Of a stretch of DNA of 64,000 nucleotides, positions 25,053-34,207 are shown in pieces. Both the position numbers and the translations under genes were made by a program. Source of the stretch: CBDBES01 sp965204465 (GTDB lineage: Bacteria > Spirochaetota > Leptospiria > Turneriellales > CBDBES01); assembly GCA_965204465.1 (NCBI GenBank), contig OZ241995.1, positions 186,001 to 250,000 of the forward strand, written 5' to 3'. Under the pieces are notes generated by a model. The model was not told the origin of the DNA and did no database searches. It saw only the letters and a program-made list of their open reading frames with translations. Each line of letters starts with the position of its first letter. Position 1 is the stretch's first letter.

Positions 25053-27248
25053 TTAGAAAAGCTGTCGAATATATTGATAATGCGCAGAGGCAATATAGCT
25101 TCCAAATACAAGGGAAGTCATACTCATTAGCTTGATCAATATGTTGATGGATGGACCAGAGGTATCTTTAAAGGGATCGCCTATTGTATCTCCTGTTACG
25201 GCGGCTTTATGAGCCTCCGATCCTTTACCACCCATGTTACCTCTTTCTATATATTTTTTAGCATTATCCCAGGATCCACCCGCATTCGCCATCATGATCG
25301 CAATGCAAAAACCGCTTACTAGAGAACCACCCAGCATGCTGATCAATGCGGCAGGGCCAAATAAAAAACCTACTAGTATAGGGGTTAATATGGCCAATAG
25401 AGTGGGAATTACCATCTGCTTCAGAGCTCCATTGGTAGAGATGGCAACACAGCGTTGATAATCTGGCTTTACCTTACCCGTCATAATCCCTGCAATTTCT
25501 CTAAATTGTCTCCTGACTTCTTGTACCATTTGCATGGCCGTTTTACCCACTGCCTGCATCGTCATGGAACTAAAGAAAAAAGGAATCATTGCCCCTATAA
25601 ATAGGCCAGACAAAGTTAAAGGATCGCTAAGGCTAAAATTTAGCCTGTAATTATTGAACAAGCTACTCAAGGCTGCTAATAGCGTAAGAGAGGTTAATGC
25701 AGCGGAACCAATGGCAAATCCTTTTCCTGTGGCAGCGGTAGTATTGCCCAGAGAATCCAGAGCATCTGTTCTTTCTCTTACTGTGGATTCTAAGTTTGAC
25801 ATCTCGGCGATTCCACCCGCGTTATCTGCCACAGGTCCATAGGCATCGGTAGAGAGAGTGATCCCAAGAGTGGAAAGCATTCCTACGGAGGCCATTCCAA
25901 TTCCAAAAAGCCCCCTCGCTGCATCCGAAAAACCGCCTGCGCCTGCATAAGCAATAATAATTGTTAGAATGATGGTTAAAACAGGGATAAGAGTAGACCT
26001 CATTCCTAAAGCAATACCAGAGATCACCACGGTAGCATGCCCTGTTTCGGCGCTTTTAGAAACTCTCAGCGTAGGAGAATAAGTATCTGAGGTATAGTAT
26101 TCTGTAAAGTAACCGATGATGACTCCTGCTAATAATCCAGAGATTACGGAGATAAAAATACCCACGCCAAGCTGCAGAAAGTGGACGATCAAGAAATAGG
26201 CCAAAAAGACAACGATTAAAGAAGCGGCATAGATACCGTTCCTCAGAGACCATAATAGAGATTCTTGGGAGGCATTTTCCTTTGTGCGCACTAAAAAAGA
26301 ACCGATTAAAGAAGCAACGATTCCAATTCCAGCTAATGCAAGAGGCGCCATCATGCCCGGCAATAACTTGCTGCCCGCAAAAGCAGATATGGCTAATGCG
26401 ATGGTTGCCACAACACTGCCTACATAAGATTCAAAAAGGTCTGCTCCCATTCCCGCTACATCCCCCACGTTATCTCCTACGTTATCTGCGATAGTGGCTG
26501 GATTTCTGGGATCATCTTCTGGTATACCCGCTTCTACCTTTCCTACCAGGTCTGCGCCCACATCGGCGGCCTTTGTGTATATACCTCCACCAACCCTTGC
26601 AAAAAGAGCCACCGAAGAAGCCCCCATTCCAAATGCAAATAATATTTTGCCGATTTCTTCTATATTATACATCTGATCATGCTGTATTAAAGAATAATAC
26701 CAAATACCAGTGGATAATAGACCCAGTCCCACTACGCTCATCCCCATAATGCTTCCGGAAGAAAATGCTACTCTAAGACCTTCATTTAATGAATTACTTG
26801 CGGACCATGCGGTTCTTGCATTGGCTCTGGTTGCTATTTTCATTCCAATGAAACCGCTAAGAGCAGATATGGCGGCCCCGGATATAAATGCCCAGGGAGC
26901 ATAATAGCCATATTGTAAGTTTTGATCCGTTGCATACAAAAAATATAGCAGTATGGCAACCGTAATAGTAAAGATAGAAATCCAAATATATTGTCGATTT
27001 AAAAATGCGTCTGCACCTTCTCTGATCGCAGATGCAATCTTTTGCATATCGGAATTGCCTTCTGATTTAGACAGCAACTTTATGGTCAAATAAGCCGCAA
27101 ATAATAATGCCAGAATAGAACTACCCCAAACAATCCAAAGGTAAATATTATGTTCTTCTATACCATGCATAATTTGATTAGCGAATAGAGAAGATGGCAA
27201 TATTAAATTCAGTATAGATATAATTTTAAGTCCTAATTTATTCTGCAT
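25053..27248 (-). CDS. hppA: Membrane-bound ion-translocating pyrophosphatase
   Basis: A 731-residue polytopic pump that couples pyrophosphate hydrolysis to H+ or Na+ export. The substrate-binding signature is complete: GGGIYTKAADVGADLVGKVE, then EDDPRNPATIADNVGDNVGD, with further acidic motifs near the C-terminus (GDTIGDPFKDTSGPS). GNTTAATGKG (about residue 500) has Ala where K+-independent enzymes carry Lys, so it belongs to the K+-dependent class. The transported ion cannot be told by eye. It lies between lysS and the WecA-like gene on one strand. Confidence 0.94.
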   Translation of the reverse strand: MQNKLGLKIISILNLILPSSLFANQIMHGIEEHNIYLWIVWGSSILALLFAAYLTIKLLSKSEGNSDMQKIASAIREGADAFLNRQYIWISIFTITVAILLYFLYATDQNLQYGYYAPWAFISGAAISALSGFIGMKIATRANARTAWSASNSLNEGLRVAFSSGSIMGMSVVGLGLLSTGIWYYSLIQHDQMYNIEEIGKILFAFGMGASSVALFARVGGGIYTKAADVGADLVGKVEAGIPEDDPRNPATIADNVGDNVGDVAGMGADLFESYVGSVVATIALAISAFAGSKLLPGMMAPLALAGIGIVASLIGSFLVRTKENASQESLLWSLRNGIYAASLIVVFLAYFLIVHFLQLGVGIFISVISGLLAGVIIGYFTEYYTSDTYSPTLRVSKSAETGHATVVISGIALGMRSTLIPVLTIILTIIIAYAGAGGFSDAARGLFGIGMASVGMLSTLGITLSTDAYGPVADNAGGIAEMSNLESTVRERTDALDSLGNTTAATGKGFAIGSAALTSLTLLAALSSLFNNYRLNFSLSDPLTLSGLFIGAMIPFFFSSMTMQAVGKTAMQMVQEVRRQFREIAGIMTGKVKPDYQRCVAISTNGALKQMVIPTLLAILTPILVGFLFGPAALISMLGGSLVSGFCIAIMMANAGGSWDNAKKYIERGNMGGKGSEAHKAAVTGDTIGDPFKDTSGPSINILIKLMSMTSLVFGSYIASAHYQYIRQLF

Positions 27249-27303
27249 AAGGTCACCATTTATTTTTTTTTTATGCTGTCAAGAAAAAGATATTAAGGAT
27301 AGT

Positions 27304-28842
27304 CTATTTAGGGCGTAGCAATGGAAATAAAATTACGTCTTTAATAGAGCTTTTGTTGGTAAAAAGCATTACCATTCGGTCGATCCCTAATCCTAGTCCA
27401 CCTGTGGGAGGCATTCCTACTCTAAGGGCTTCTAAAAAATCTTCATCAGAAGGCACGGTTTCACTGGCGCCTTCTTTTTGTAATTCTGTTTGCTGGCGAA
27501 ATCTCTTCTCTTGTTCTATGGGATCATTCAACTCACTGAATGCATTCCCCATTTCACCTCCAATTATGTAGGGTTCAAATCTTTCTACTAAATGAGGGTT
27601 GGAAGGCAATACTCTGGCAAGAGGGGAGATCGACTTTGGGAAATGAGTGATGAATACTGGTTGGATCAATTCCGGTTCCACAAAATTAGAAAAAACAAGA
27701 TCCACAACTTCCCAGAATGTCTTTGTCTCATTTATTTTTATCTGCCTTTTAGACGGCCTGGAAGATAAAAAATCAAGAACCATTTTCTTTGCTTTTTCAG
27801 TACTCGGTTCCTTCTGGTTTAAAAAAGAATTAAAATCCATACCCGTTTTTTCATGAATTGACTCCAGATATTTTTTTCTAGGCCATGGCTTTTTTAAAGA
27901 AATAGTATGTTCTCCATATTCTATATCTAACTTCCCTAGTACATTCATTGAGATGTATTCAAAAATATCCTCTGTTAGGTTCATCATTGTCTCATAATTG
28001 GAATAAGCCTGGTATAATTCCATCATGGTAAATTCAGGATTATGCTTATTGCTAATACCTTCATTTCTGAAATTCCTGTTTATTTCAAATACCTTTTCAA
28101 ATCCACCTACTATCAGACGTTTTAAATATAACTCGGGTGCAATTCGAAGATAAAGGGGTATATTTAATGCATTATGATGGGTTTTAAAAGGCTTTGCCGC
28201 CGCTCCGGAAGCCACTGGCTGCATCATGGGGGTCTCTAATTCTATAAAATCCCTATTTATCAAGAATTCTCTCAATGACTTAATCACTTCAGATCTAATG
28301 ATGAAGTCTTTCTTTACTCCTTGGTTTACAAGAATGTCTACATATCTTTTTCGATAACGTGTTTCTATATCCGAAAAGCTATCGAATACTTTCCCTTCTT
28401 TTTCTTTTACAATAGGTAAGGTAGAAAGATTTTTGCTTAAAAGCTGAAATGAATTGAGCCTCAAAGAAGGTTCATTGGTCTTTGTATAAAAAGGCTGTCC
28501 TGCCACTCCCACAATATCACCAATATCAATTTGCTGGAAAACAAAATAATCTTTTTCATCTAACAGTTTATTATTTCCGTATAATTGAATGCTGGCTTTT
28601 TGATCTTCTATCCGCAGAAAACCAGCCTTCCCCATAAGCCTTTTGCTCGTAATCCTGCCAGCTGTCTTTACAGATGTATTTTCTTCTGCGATCTGATCGT
28701 TATTGGAAGAAAAATTCTTTTCTAATATTTCTGAGATATTATATTCTCTTATGAAATTATTTGGATATGGATCTATATTCTTAGAATATAAAGATTTTAG
28801 CTTCAGGTATCTCTGATCTTCTAATTGATTTGATTCTTCCAT
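27304..28842 (-). CDS. lysS: Lysyl-tRNA synthetase, class II
   Basis: A 512-residue class II enzyme. It has an N-terminal OB-fold (TAGRITSKRLMGKAGFLRIE), motif 2 FRNEGISNKHNPEFTMMELY and motif 3 GLGLGIDRMVMLFTNK near the C-terminus. It charges tRNA-Lys. The start is 5 bases after the flaA-like gene, so they are probably cotranscribed; 55 bases separate it from hppA. Confidence 0.95.
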   Translation of the reverse strand: MEESNQLEDQRYLKLKSLYSKNIDPYPNNFIREYNISEILEKNFSSNNDQIAEENTSVKTAGRITSKRLMGKAGFLRIEDQKASIQLYGNNKLLDEKDYFVFQQIDIGDIVGVAGQPFYTKTNEPSLRLNSFQLLSKNLSTLPIVKEKEGKVFDSFSDIETRYRKRYVDILVNQGVKKDFIIRSEVIKSLREFLINRDFIELETPMMQPVASGAAAKPFKTHHNALNIPLYLRIAPELYLKRLIVGGFEKVFEINRNFRNEGISNKHNPEFTMMELYQAYSNYETMMNLTEDIFEYISMNVLGKLDIEYGEHTISLKKPWPRKKYLESIHEKTGMDFNSFLNQKEPSTEKAKKMVLDFLSSRPSKRQIKINETKTFWEVVDLVFSNFVEPELIQPVFITHFPKSISPLARVLPSNPHLVERFEPYIIGGEMGNAFSELNDPIEQEKRFRQQTELQKEGASETVPSDEDFLEALRVGMPPTGGLGLGIDRMVMLFTNKSSIKDVILFPLLRPK

Positions 28843-28847
28843 GCCAA

Positions 28848-29666
28848 CTAAAAATCTCTCATCTGTGAACCAGAATATCGGCTATGCCTGTTATCTGTGA
28901 TGAGCATTATTATATCAAAGGCGGCTAAAAAAAGACCTCTTTCTTCACTTTTATGACTCTGTATTTTCAGACCCTCAAATTGAATTTCATACTTATTTGC
29001 ATCCAGGGGATTTCTTCTCTGTAAAAAATCAGGAATCATAGCATTCATTCTCTTCCACCCCAAAAAATTTAATTTACCCAGAGAGAGAGAATACTTTTTT
29101 CCATGCGCATTTTTAAATAATGCATATAGCCTATGGTTTTTATTGGTACTGTAAACCCAGATAGCAAAATAGACAGGTCGATTCTTTATCAAAAAGTTAT
29201 TTAACGAAGCAGAGTCAGGAAAAATGCTGGTTGAGTCTTGTCCTGGATGAACAAAAAAAAAGCGCATTTCATAAGTAAGTACTTGTTTAGAAACTTTTCT
29301 TTTACGGTGCAGTCTGGCGGAAATATTTAATTTTTGTATATCTTCCTGATATTGTTTTCTTATGATCTGATCTGTAGAAGATAAAGGCCCCTTTGTAATG
29401 AAGCGACCAATATTTCTGACTGCCCTTGGATTTGCTATTTCCCAAGGTAGGTTGGACTCGAAATCTTCTATAAGGTGAAATTCAATATTTTCAGAAGGAT
29501 TGATTCCAGACCAGCTAAAGGCTCCGTTTTCCTTTTTTGCTTTTTCATTTGATTTTTGTTCAGTAAGAACTTTCTTTGGGGCAGCTTCCGCATTTGCAAA
29601 AAGAAGATGTATCCCCGTCAAATGGATAGAGAAAAAAAAGATAAAAGAGATTAATTTCTTTTTCAA
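28848..29666 (-). CDS. flaA: FlaA-like flagellar filament outer-layer (sheath) protein
   Basis: A 272-residue exported protein with a signal peptide (SFIFFFSIHLTGIHLLFANA). The body follows the spirochaetal FlaA pattern: an early LIEDFESNLPWEI, a sandwich-like region with FAIWVYSTNKNHRLYALFKN and a C-terminal strand-rich part. FlaA coats the periplasmic flagellar filament of spirochaetes. The start codon is TTG, and TTGA overlaps the sod stop, so the two genes are translationally coupled. No other flagellar gene is in the window. Confidence 0.72.
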   Translation of the reverse strand: MKKKLISFIFFFSIHLTGIHLLFANAEAAPKKVLTEQKSNEKAKKENGAFSWSGINPSENIEFHLIEDFESNLPWEIANPRAVRNIGRFITKGPLSSTDQIIRKQYQEDIQKLNISARLHRKRKVSKQVLTYEMRFFFVHPGQDSTSIFPDSASLNNFLIKNRPVYFAIWVYSTNKNHRLYALFKNAHGKKYSLSLGKLNFLGWKRMNAMIPDFLQRRNPLDANKYEIQFEGLKIQSHKSEERGLFLAAFDIIMLITDNRHSRYSGSQMRDF

Positions 29667-30268
29667 GCCTTGTCTAAATTTTCTTGTGCGAAGTTCCAGT
29701 TGACCAGTTTCTCCAAAAAAACATTTATATAGTCAGGGCGTTTATTTTGGAAATCAAGGTAATAGGCATGTTCCCATACATCAATTGTCAATAGTGGTGT
29801 TTGGCCTTTCCCCAGAGGGGTTTCGGCATTCGATGTCTTTACAATACTAAGAGCATTATTTTCTGCCACTAACCATGCCCATCCACTTCCGAATTGAGTT
29901 GCGGCGGCATTTGCAAATTCACTCTTAAATTTATCCAGACTCTCAAAAGAATTTTCTATTTTTTGCAACAGATCAACTGAAGGGGTACCCCCCCCCTCTT
30001 TTTTCATGCTATTCCAGTAGAATGTATGATTCCATACCTGGGCTGCATTGTTGAATATTCCTATTTGATGATCTTGCCCCCTTGTTTTTTTTATAATGTC
30101 TTCTAAAGACATATCCGAAAATTCAGTTCCCTGTACCAGACCGTTCAGCTTATCCACATACGTTTGATGGTGCTTCCCATAATGATATCCTATGGTATTA
30201 GAAGAAATATATGGTGCCAATGCATCGTCACTATAAGGCAATTCAGGTAATTCAAAAGGCGTGTTCAT
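29663..30268 (-). CDS. sodB: Superoxide dismutase (Fe/Mn family)
   Basis: A 201-residue enzyme that removes superoxide. The metal ligands are visible: His in YGKHHQTYVDKLN (about residue 29), His in VWNHTFYWNSM (about 81) and DVWEHAYYLDF (Asp and His near 160-164). The N-terminus FELPELPYSDDALAPYIS and QFGSGWAWL suit the Fe type. A good ribosome-binding site (AGGAGGG) precedes ATG 30268. The upstream region holds the 32-bp tandem repeat. It is the first gene of a six-gene minus-strand run. Confidence 0.94.
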   Translation of the reverse strand: MNTPFELPELPYSDDALAPYISSNTIGYHYGKHHQTYVDKLNGLVQGTEFSDMSLEDIIKKTRGQDHQIGIFNNAAQVWNHTFYWNSMKKEGGGTPSVDLLQKIENSFESLDKFKSEFANAAATQFGSGWAWLVAENNALSIVKTSNAETPLGKGQTPLLTIDVWEHAYYLDFQNKRPDYINVFLEKLVNWNFAQENLDKA

Positions 30269-30326
30269 AGATCATTTCCCTCCTAAAAGAAATTAAAGTA
30301 CTCTTTGTTTAATAGATCATGGTGTC

Positions 30327-30486
30327 AAGCATAATAATGCTTGCATCAAGAAATGAACAAGCATAATAATGCTTCCATCAAGAAATGAACAAGCATAATA
30401 ATGCTTCCATCAAGAAATGAACAAGCATAATAATGCTTCCATCAAGAAATGAACAAGCATAATAATGCTTCCATCAAGAAATGAAC
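30327..30486. repeat. Five tandem 32-bp repeats with internal palindromes
   Basis: Five head-to-tail copies start at 30327, 30359, 30391, 30423 and 30455; only the first differs (one base). A partial sixth begins at 30487. Each unit begins with AAGCATAATAATGCTT, a 6-bp-arm inverted repeat, followed by a CCATCAAGAAATGAAC linker. There are no spacers. The array lies 59 to 218 bases upstream of the sodB start. Confidence 0.95.
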
Positions 30487-30528
30487 AAGCATTATTCATT
30501 ATTTTTTAGGTTCTATTTAGGATTTAGA

Positions 30529-30559
30529 TTGACCATCCCGATATGATAGAGGATATAAC
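30529..30559 (+). promoter_or_regulatory. Likely promoter of the CAT-anticodon tRNA
   Basis: TTGACC (30529-30534) and TATAAC (30554-30559) are separated by 19 bases and end 11 bases before the tRNA. Spacing is a little long, so this is a plausible rather than certain promoter. Confidence 0.4.
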
Positions 30560-30570
30560 CTAAAAAAACA

Positions 30571-30643
<73 letters not shown>

Positions 30644-30672
30644 ATAGAAATACTGTATTGGACCACAAATAT

Positions 30673-31791
30673 TTATTCTTGCAGGTCAATTATCTTGTCA
30701 AAAATTTTCATATTCAATTGGCTTATGGTTTCTCCTTTGTAGCGCATCGGAGTACCTAGAATAGACAAGAAAAAGAGATTTCCTTTTTCATCCGCGAAGA
30801 TGTTTTTTGCAAAAAAAGGAAGTTCTCTCGTTTTATTTGTAAATTCATCATTATGTTCATGTATTCTTCCTGATTGAATAAAAAAATAATGACCTTCATT
30901 GATAAAAGAAATATCTTTCCAAATACCTAACTTATAACTTTTTATCACTCTACCTACGAAATTCGGATCAAAAAAACTCAAACTATATTTACCTGCCCCA
31001 CCTATAATGGCGCCTGAATGATCCATGTTTTTTTTGAAATATATTTTCCCCCTGGCCAGATTTTTATTTATTAATTTTAGGCCTCTATTAGAAAGGTCGT
31101 AAAGTTTATAGAGCCCTGCCTTGCCAAAGGTTAAAAATGGTCTGTTCTTAGGAGAAAAATAGAAGGATGCTTTGGCCGTTTGTTTTTTGTATATTATATC
31201 TGGAGTTCTTGAAGTCCACATCTCTGGCTTTAATAGACTCTTTTTAATATCCAGAAACATAATATGTTTTCTTTCTTTATATAATACATAACCTTCATCT
31301 GAGATAGCTGGCTGGTCAATACAGTCGACCCTTATTTTGGGATCAATAAAATCCCTTTTAGAGACTTCCCATATATTCAGATCACACTTTCCCTTTTGAT
31401 CAGACCGCAGAACGAAGAGAATGTATGTTCCTTTTGGCGAAACATTTAAATGAATAGTCTTTGCATCAATGTCTTCTTCTATTTCTTTTTTATTCTGCTT
31501 AGAAAGGTCACGATATATAAAAGAAGAAGAATTATTCAAATTTTGCAGAAGAATCAGGTGTTTTTTATTTTGGGAAAGATATAAATTAGAAAATTTTTTT
31601 TCTCTATCCGTCAAAAAAAACTTTTTATCCAGAGATATCTCATAAGCTTCATGAAAATACTTGATCGCCAGAAGAGGATTCTGATCATTTAATGCTTCTT
31701 TCGCTTTTAGAATATATTCCTCAGGGCCTGGCTTACATCCTAAGACTACACTATATAGAAACGCGCAAAAAGCAAAGAGAATAAGCCTCAT
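30673..31791 (-). CDS. Lipoprotein with beta-propeller-like body, unknown
   Basis: I start at the Met of MRLILFAFCAFLYSVVLGC (31791), which gives a signal peptide with a clear lipobox VLGC; the upstream in-frame codons overlap the ilvH end and lack such a signal. The first 50 mature residues look helical, possibly one TPR (AKEALNDQNPLLAIKYFHEA). The rest has repeated strand patterns such as SPKGTYILFVLRSDQK, which suggests a WD-like propeller. About 373 residues. It follows ilvH by 88 bases on the same strand. Function unknown. Confidence 0.68.
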   Translation of the reverse strand: MRLILFAFCAFLYSVVLGCKPGPEEYILKAKEALNDQNPLLAIKYFHEAYEISLDKKFFLTDREKKFSNLYLSQNKKHLILLQNLNNSSSFIYRDLSKQNKKEIEEDIDAKTIHLNVSPKGTYILFVLRSDQKGKCDLNIWEVSKRDFIDPKIRVDCIDQPAISDEGYVLYKERKHIMFLDIKKSLLKPEMWTSRTPDIIYKKQTAKASFYFSPKNRPFLTFGKAGLYKLYDLSNRGLKLINKNLARGKIYFKKNMDHSGAIIGGAGKYSLSFFDPNFVGRVIKSYKLGIWKDISFINEGHYFFIQSGRIHEHNDEFTNKTRELPFFAKNIFADEKGNLFFLSILGTPMRYKGETISQLNMKIFDKIIDLQE

Positions 31792-31879
31792 ATTTAATAA
31801 TGAACTAGAATGATTCAATTGTAAGGACATTCTTATAGAGTATAAAAAAATTTTGTTCATTCTTAAACAAGTTAGGTAT

Positions 31880-32368
31880 TCATGTATCCTCTGCAGAAGG
31901 ATATTGCAGGGCAATGGTTCCTGTTCTGGCCACAGATAATACTCCAAAGTCAGTAAGTAATTTCAAAAAAGCAGATACTGTTCTCTGAGAACCATTTAAT
32001 TCTATCATCATTGCATTCTTGGTCATATCCACTATCTTTGCCTGAAAAGCATCCACTAAACCGCTTATTTGATTTCGATTATTCTTAGTGGCTTTGACAG
32101 TCAGAAGAACTAATTCCCTTTTAAAAGAATTTTCGCCAGAAAGGTCGTCTATTTGAATTACGTCAATCAATTTATACAATTGCTTTTTAATTTGCTTCAA
32201 CATATTTTGTTCTTCATTTACCACAAGAGTAATGATCGACTTGCTGGAATCCTGTGTTTCTGCTACAGAGAGAGAATCAATATTATATCCTCTTCTTGCA
32301 AATAAACCGGCCACATGACTCAAGACGCCCGATGAATTGTTTACTAAAACAGATAAAATACTTCTCAT
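31880..32368 (-). CDS. ilvH: Acetolactate synthase small (regulatory) subunit
   Basis: A 162-residue protein with the N-terminal ACT domain (ILSVLVNNSSGVLSHVAGLF, then RRGYNIDSLSVAETQDSSKS) and the second regulatory domain (KATKNNRNQISGLVDAFQAK). It binds valine and controls the catalytic subunit. ATGA overlaps the ilvB stop (32365-32368), so the two subunits are translationally coupled. Confidence 0.93.
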   Translation of the reverse strand: MRSILSVLVNNSSGVLSHVAGLFARRGYNIDSLSVAETQDSSKSIITLVVNEEQNMLKQIKKQLYKLIDVIQIDDLSGENSFKRELVLLTVKATKNNRNQISGLVDAFQAKIVDMTKNAMMIELNGSQRTVSAFLKLLTDFGVLSVARTGTIALQYPSAEDT

Positions 32369-34128
32369 TTTTTATAAGACCTATTGGGCATAATGGTAAA
32401 AGGGTCCCCTTTTTCTTTTTTATGATCAAAATCCACCATATCTTCATATTTTGATCCTGAAGCAACCATAGGGAATACCTTTTCTTCTTTAGGAATCATT
32501 ATTTCTAAAAGGCAACAATCATTCGTTTTTAAAAGGAAGTTCAATCCATTTTCAATTTCATTTGGTTTAGTGATTCTTCTGGCTGGTATATCAAATCCAG
32601 AGGCAATTTTTACAAAATCCGGATTATAATTCATGTCCGATTCTGCAAAGCGATTTTCATAGAACAATTCCTGCCACTGTCGAACCATTCCTAAAAATCC
32701 ATTATTAAAGATTATGATCTTAACTCTTATATTGTACATTCTGATAGTGGCCAATTCCTGCATGCACATCTGAAAAGAACCATCCCCGGATATTACAAAT
32801 ACTTCTTTCTCTGGGGCGGCTATTTTAGCCCCTAATGCAGCAGGAAAGCCAAATCCCATTGTACCCAATCCACCTGAGGTAAGCCATCTTCTGGGTTTAT
32901 TGAAAAGGTAATATTGGGCGGCCCACATTTGATGTTGCCCTACATCTGTGGAAATAATGGCATTGCCTCCTGTTTTTTCCCAAAGGCGGTGGATCATGTA
33001 TTGTGGTTTAATAACGGTTTTACTCTGATTGAACCTTAACGGGTTTTTTTCTTTTAAAAATTGGATGTATTTTACCCATGCCTCATTCTTTTTTGGCTTT
33101 ATCTTCTGGATAATTAATTTAAGCGCTTCGTTCAAGTCTCCTTCTATGTGAATATCTACATAGACTCTTTTATCAAACTCGACAGGATCAATATCTATTT
33201 GGGCCTTAATTGCATTTTTAGCAAAATCTTTCGCATCTCCCGCTACTCTGTCATCAAAGCGTGCCCCTAGTGCCAGAATAAAATCGCATTCCATGACTGC
33301 TTTATTGGCATACGCTGTTCCATGCATTCCCATCATTCCAAGACTAAGATCATGATTCCCTGGGAAAACACCTAAAGCCATTAGAGTGGAAACCACTGGT
33401 ATATGAGATTTCTCTGCTAATTTGCGTATATTAACGGAAGCATTCGAAGGAACAGACCCCCCTCCTACATAGAGCAATGGTTTGGAGGCTTTTTGTATTA
33501 CACTCACTAAATGATCTATGTCGCCTTTTATTTTTGGTTTTTCATAATGGTAACCAGGTAGATTTATTTTTTTTATACTTATTTTTTTGGTTAATGATGT
33601 TTGGCAATCTTTTGGAAAGTCAAGCAATGCTGGTCCAGGCCTCTTGGACAATGCGACTGTAATTGCCTCCTGGGTAACCCTGGCAACATCATCTGCTGAT
33701 TTAATGAGGTGATTGTATTTAGTAATGGGTATACTCATCCCATAGGTATCTACTTCCTGAAAAGCATCTGTTCCAATGGCCTGTGTGGGTACCTGGCCTG
33801 TAATGGCTAAAATAGGCACGGAGTCCATCTTCGCATCTGCTATCCCTGTCATTAAATTAGTAGCCCCTGGACCGGAAGTAGCGATACAAACTCCTATTTT
33901 GCCGGAAACTTTTGCATATCCTTCTGCTGCATGCGCGGCCCCTTGTTCATGTCTGACTAAAAAATGTTTTAGTTTAGACCGATACATGAAGTCATAAAAA
34001 GGCAGTATAGCACCCCCAGGGTATCCCCAGCAAACTTCAACCCCATTTTGGAGCAAAATATCCAGCATTACCTGTGAACCAGATAAGCTTTTTATTTTAT
34101 TTTTAGATACTAATTTCTTAGAAGACAT
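32365..34128 (-). CDS. ilvB: Acetolactate synthase large (catalytic) subunit
   Basis: A 587-residue thiamine-diphosphate enzyme that condenses pyruvate with pyruvate or 2-oxobutyrate in branched-chain amino acid synthesis. The catalytic Glu region VRHEQGAAHAAEGYAKVSG is near residue 58-76, the FAD/central domain follows, and the ThDP motif GDGSFQMCMQELATIR lies near 445 with NNGFLGMVRQWQELFY after it. With cimA at 48.6 kb it fits the citramalate route to isoleucine. Confidence 0.95.
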   Translation of the reverse strand: MSSKKLVSKNKIKSLSGSQVMLDILLQNGVEVCWGYPGGAILPFYDFMYRSKLKHFLVRHEQGAAHAAEGYAKVSGKIGVCIATSGPGATNLMTGIADAKMDSVPILAITGQVPTQAIGTDAFQEVDTYGMSIPITKYNHLIKSADDVARVTQEAITVALSKRPGPALLDFPKDCQTSLTKKISIKKINLPGYHYEKPKIKGDIDHLVSVIQKASKPLLYVGGGSVPSNASVNIRKLAEKSHIPVVSTLMALGVFPGNHDLSLGMMGMHGTAYANKAVMECDFILALGARFDDRVAGDAKDFAKNAIKAQIDIDPVEFDKRVYVDIHIEGDLNEALKLIIQKIKPKKNEAWVKYIQFLKEKNPLRFNQSKTVIKPQYMIHRLWEKTGGNAIISTDVGQHQMWAAQYYLFNKPRRWLTSGGLGTMGFGFPAALGAKIAAPEKEVFVISGDGSFQMCMQELATIRMYNIRVKIIIFNNGFLGMVRQWQELFYENRFAESDMNYNPDFVKIASGFDIPARRITKPNEIENGLNFLLKTNDCCLLEIMIPKEEKVFPMVASGSKYEDMVDFDHKKEKGDPFTIMPNRSYKK

Positions 34129-34207
34129 TGGCCATACTTATTTCTACATTCATTCCTAACGGTCAATCAAAATAAATACGGATCATCTTGTTTTTATGGA
34201 AAAAGAA

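Noticed and set aside
30327..30486. CRISPR array
   Set aside because: The 32-bp units are contiguous; there are no unique spacers, and no cas gene is nearby.
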